Source: Alphaproteobacteria bacterium
GTDB lineage: Bacteria; Pseudomonadota; Alphaproteobacteria; DSM-16000; Inquilinaceae
NCBI GenBank assembly: GCA_029263555.1
Contig: JAJUFW010000153.1
Span: 1 to 7,029 of the forward strand
Reading direction: 5' to 3'
DNA length: 7,029 bases
The notes beneath the pieces are model-generated. The model saw nothing but the letters and a program-made list of their open reading frames with translations. It did no database searches and was not told the DNA's origin. Below, piece by piece: positions 5,692-7,029 of this stretch. Both the position numbers and the translations under genes were made by a program. Position 1 is the first letter of the stretch; the number at the start of each line of letters is the position of its first letter.

Positions 5692-7029
5692 ATGAGCTTC
5701 CTCACCAACCTCAAGATCTCGCGAAAGCTGATCCTGTCCTTCGCGTCCGTCATCGTGCTGCTGGCGGGTATCGGCACGCTCGTCTACCAGAAGCTGACCT
5801 TCGTCGAGGAGACGACCGCCCTGACCCAGAACACCTACAAGGTGCTCAGCGCCCTGGAGATGGTGATGGCGAGCATGGCCGATCAGGAAACGGGGTTGCG
5901 TGGGTATGTAATCTCAGGTGACAAGAGCTTTCTCGCCCCCTACTACGACGGACGTGAACGCTTCGAGCAGGCGCTGGCGGATGCTCGGCGCCTGATGTCC
6001 AAACCCGAGCAGCAGGAGCGACTGGACAGGCTCAAGGAACATGCCGACAACTGGCGGGAAGTCGTGGCCGAACGCGAGATCGCGCTCGCGGCCGATGCGG
6101 CGACCCGCGAACAGGCCTGGGAGATGGAGGCAAGCGGATCCGGCAAGCAGGCGATGGACAGCATCCGCCAGATCGTCGCCGAGATGGCCGAGTTCTCACG
6201 CAACCTGCTGGACGCACGGAATGCCGAGCAGCAGACAGCCATGGATACGGCCCAGTCCATGCTGCTGCTTGCCGCAGTAGTCGCGCTCGTCGCCTCCGCA
6301 ATCCAATGCTGGATCCTGGCGCGTGCGATCGGCACGCCGATCACCCGCATGACCGGGGTCATGCAGCGTCTGGCTTCGGGCGACAATACCGTCGATGTCC
6401 CGCACACGACCCGCCGCGACGAGGTGGGAGCGATGGCCAAGGCCGTTCAGGTCTTCAAGGAAAATGCGATCGAGATGGAGCGGTTGCGCGCCGAACAGGC
6501 CGAGGCCGAACGGAGCGCAGCGGCCCAGAAGCGCCAGGCCCTGCAGGAGCTTGCGAGTCATTTCGAAGGTAGCGTCGGCAGCATCGTCGACCTTGTGTCT
6601 TCCGCGGCGTCCGAACTGGAAGCGGCCGCCCGCACCCTCAGCACGACGTCTGAACGGACCAATGCCCAGGCCTCCGCGGTCGCGACGGCATCGGCCCAGG
6701 CGTCGGTGAATGTCCAGACGGTCGCCTCCGCCTGCGACGAAATGGCCGGCTCCATTCGGGAGATCGCGGCCCAGGTGACCAGATCTGCGGAACTCTCGAC
6801 CAGGGCCGTCGGAGATGCCGAGCGGACATCCGAAACGGTGAACGGTCTGGTGATGACGACCAGCAAGATCGGCGAAATCGTCGACCTGATCACCGATATC
6901 GCCGCACAGACCAACCTGCTCGCGCTGAATGCGACGATAGAGGCGGCCCGGGCCGGTGATGCCGGCAAGGGCTTCGCGGTTGTGGCGAGCGAAGTCAAGA
7001 ATCTCGCCACCCAGACAACGCGGGCCACC
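5692..7029 (+). CDS. Methyl-accepting chemotaxis protein, CHASE3-HAMP type (3' end outside window)
   Basis: This frame is open from ATG 5692 to the right edge (446 codons, no stop). An in-frame TAG at 5659-5661 with no ATG, GTG or TTG between makes 5692 the only usual start, although it has no good Shine-Dalgarno. Order of domains: cytoplasmic basic N-terminus; membrane segment about 12-32; periplasmic helical sensor about 35-188 with the CHASE3 signature DQETGLRGYVISGD (64-77); second membrane segment about 190-210; HAMP about 211-265 (TPITRM, DEVGAM at 243-248); coiled-coil signalling domain onward. The kinase-control tip is present as IAAQTNLLALNATIEAARAG (403-422) followed by GKGFAVVASEV. 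These receptors sit in the inner membrane and control CheA through CheW. The ligand is unknown. The missing part is probably the descending arm of the signalling hairpin. There is no che gene nearby, so it looks like an orphan receptor. Confidence 0.95.
   Translation, partial: MSFLTNLKISRKLILSFASVIVLLAGIGTLVYQKLTFVEETTALTQNTYKVLSALEMVMASMADQETGLRGYVISGDKSFLAPYYDGRERFEQALADARRLMSKPEQQERLDRLKEHADNWREVVAEREIALAADAATREQAWEMEASGSGKQAMDSIRQIVAEMAEFSRNLLDARNAEQQTAMDTAQSMLLLAAVVALVASAIQCWILARAIGTPITRMTGVMQRLASGDNTVDVPHTTRRDEVGAMAKAVQVFKENAIEMERLRAEQAEAERSAAAQKRQALQELASHFEGSVGSIVDLVSSAASELEAAARTLSTTSERTNAQASAVATASAQASVNVQTVASACDEMAGSIREIAAQVTRSAELSTRAVGDAERTSETVNGLVMTTSKIGEIVDLITDIAAQTNLLALNATIEAARAGDAGKGFAVVASEVKNLATQTTRAT

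Overview
The window is GC-rich with strong third-position G/C bias, which is why long spurious open frames run antisense to the real genes. Gene types and style suggest a free-living alphaproteobacterium, perhaps Rhodospirillales/Azospirillum-like: a CHASE3-HAMP chemoreceptor, a SARP/BTAD-type ATPase regulator and a cobalamin-independent homocysteine methyltransferase relative. This placement is inference; no rRNA or marker gene is present.

Layout. (1) Positions 602 to 1, minus strand: the first 200 codons of a putative secreted protein that runs off the left edge. (2) 603-841: a divergent intergenic region with a perfect TATAAT inside a 10-bp palindrome. (3) 842-3817, plus: a ~990-residue regulator with a winged helix, a BTAD, a P-loop ATPase and a long helical-repeat tail. 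(4) 3833-4366, plus: a 177-residue protein with an internal duplication resembling DUF4242 (nickel-binding-like). It lies 15 nt behind the regulator with a strong Shine-Dalgarno site, so the two are very probably one operon. (5) 4367-4429: a convergent gap with an imperfect GC-rich hairpin. (6) 5377 to 4430, minus: a homocysteine S-methyltransferase family enzyme with its zinc cysteines intact. (7) 5378-5691: a 314-bp divergent intergenic region, locally AT-richer, with a perfect 7+1+7 palindrome, an 11-bp direct repeat and small hairpins. (8) 5692 to the right edge, plus: a CHASE3-HAMP methyl-accepting chemotaxis protein, truncated by the window.

How they work together. The only tight functional unit is the regulator and DUF4242-like pair. 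A plausible but untested reading is that the small protein binds a ligand or metal, or acts as a partner, for the STAND-like ATPase regulator. The methyltransferase and chemoreceptor are divergently transcribed and may share control elements, but no shared pathway is evident. The secreted protein is divergent from the regulator and could be a target or simply a neighbour. I see no mobile element, CRISPR array, tRNA, rRNA or convincing riboswitch. The most interesting candidate is the SARP ATPase plus duplicated DUF4242-like module.
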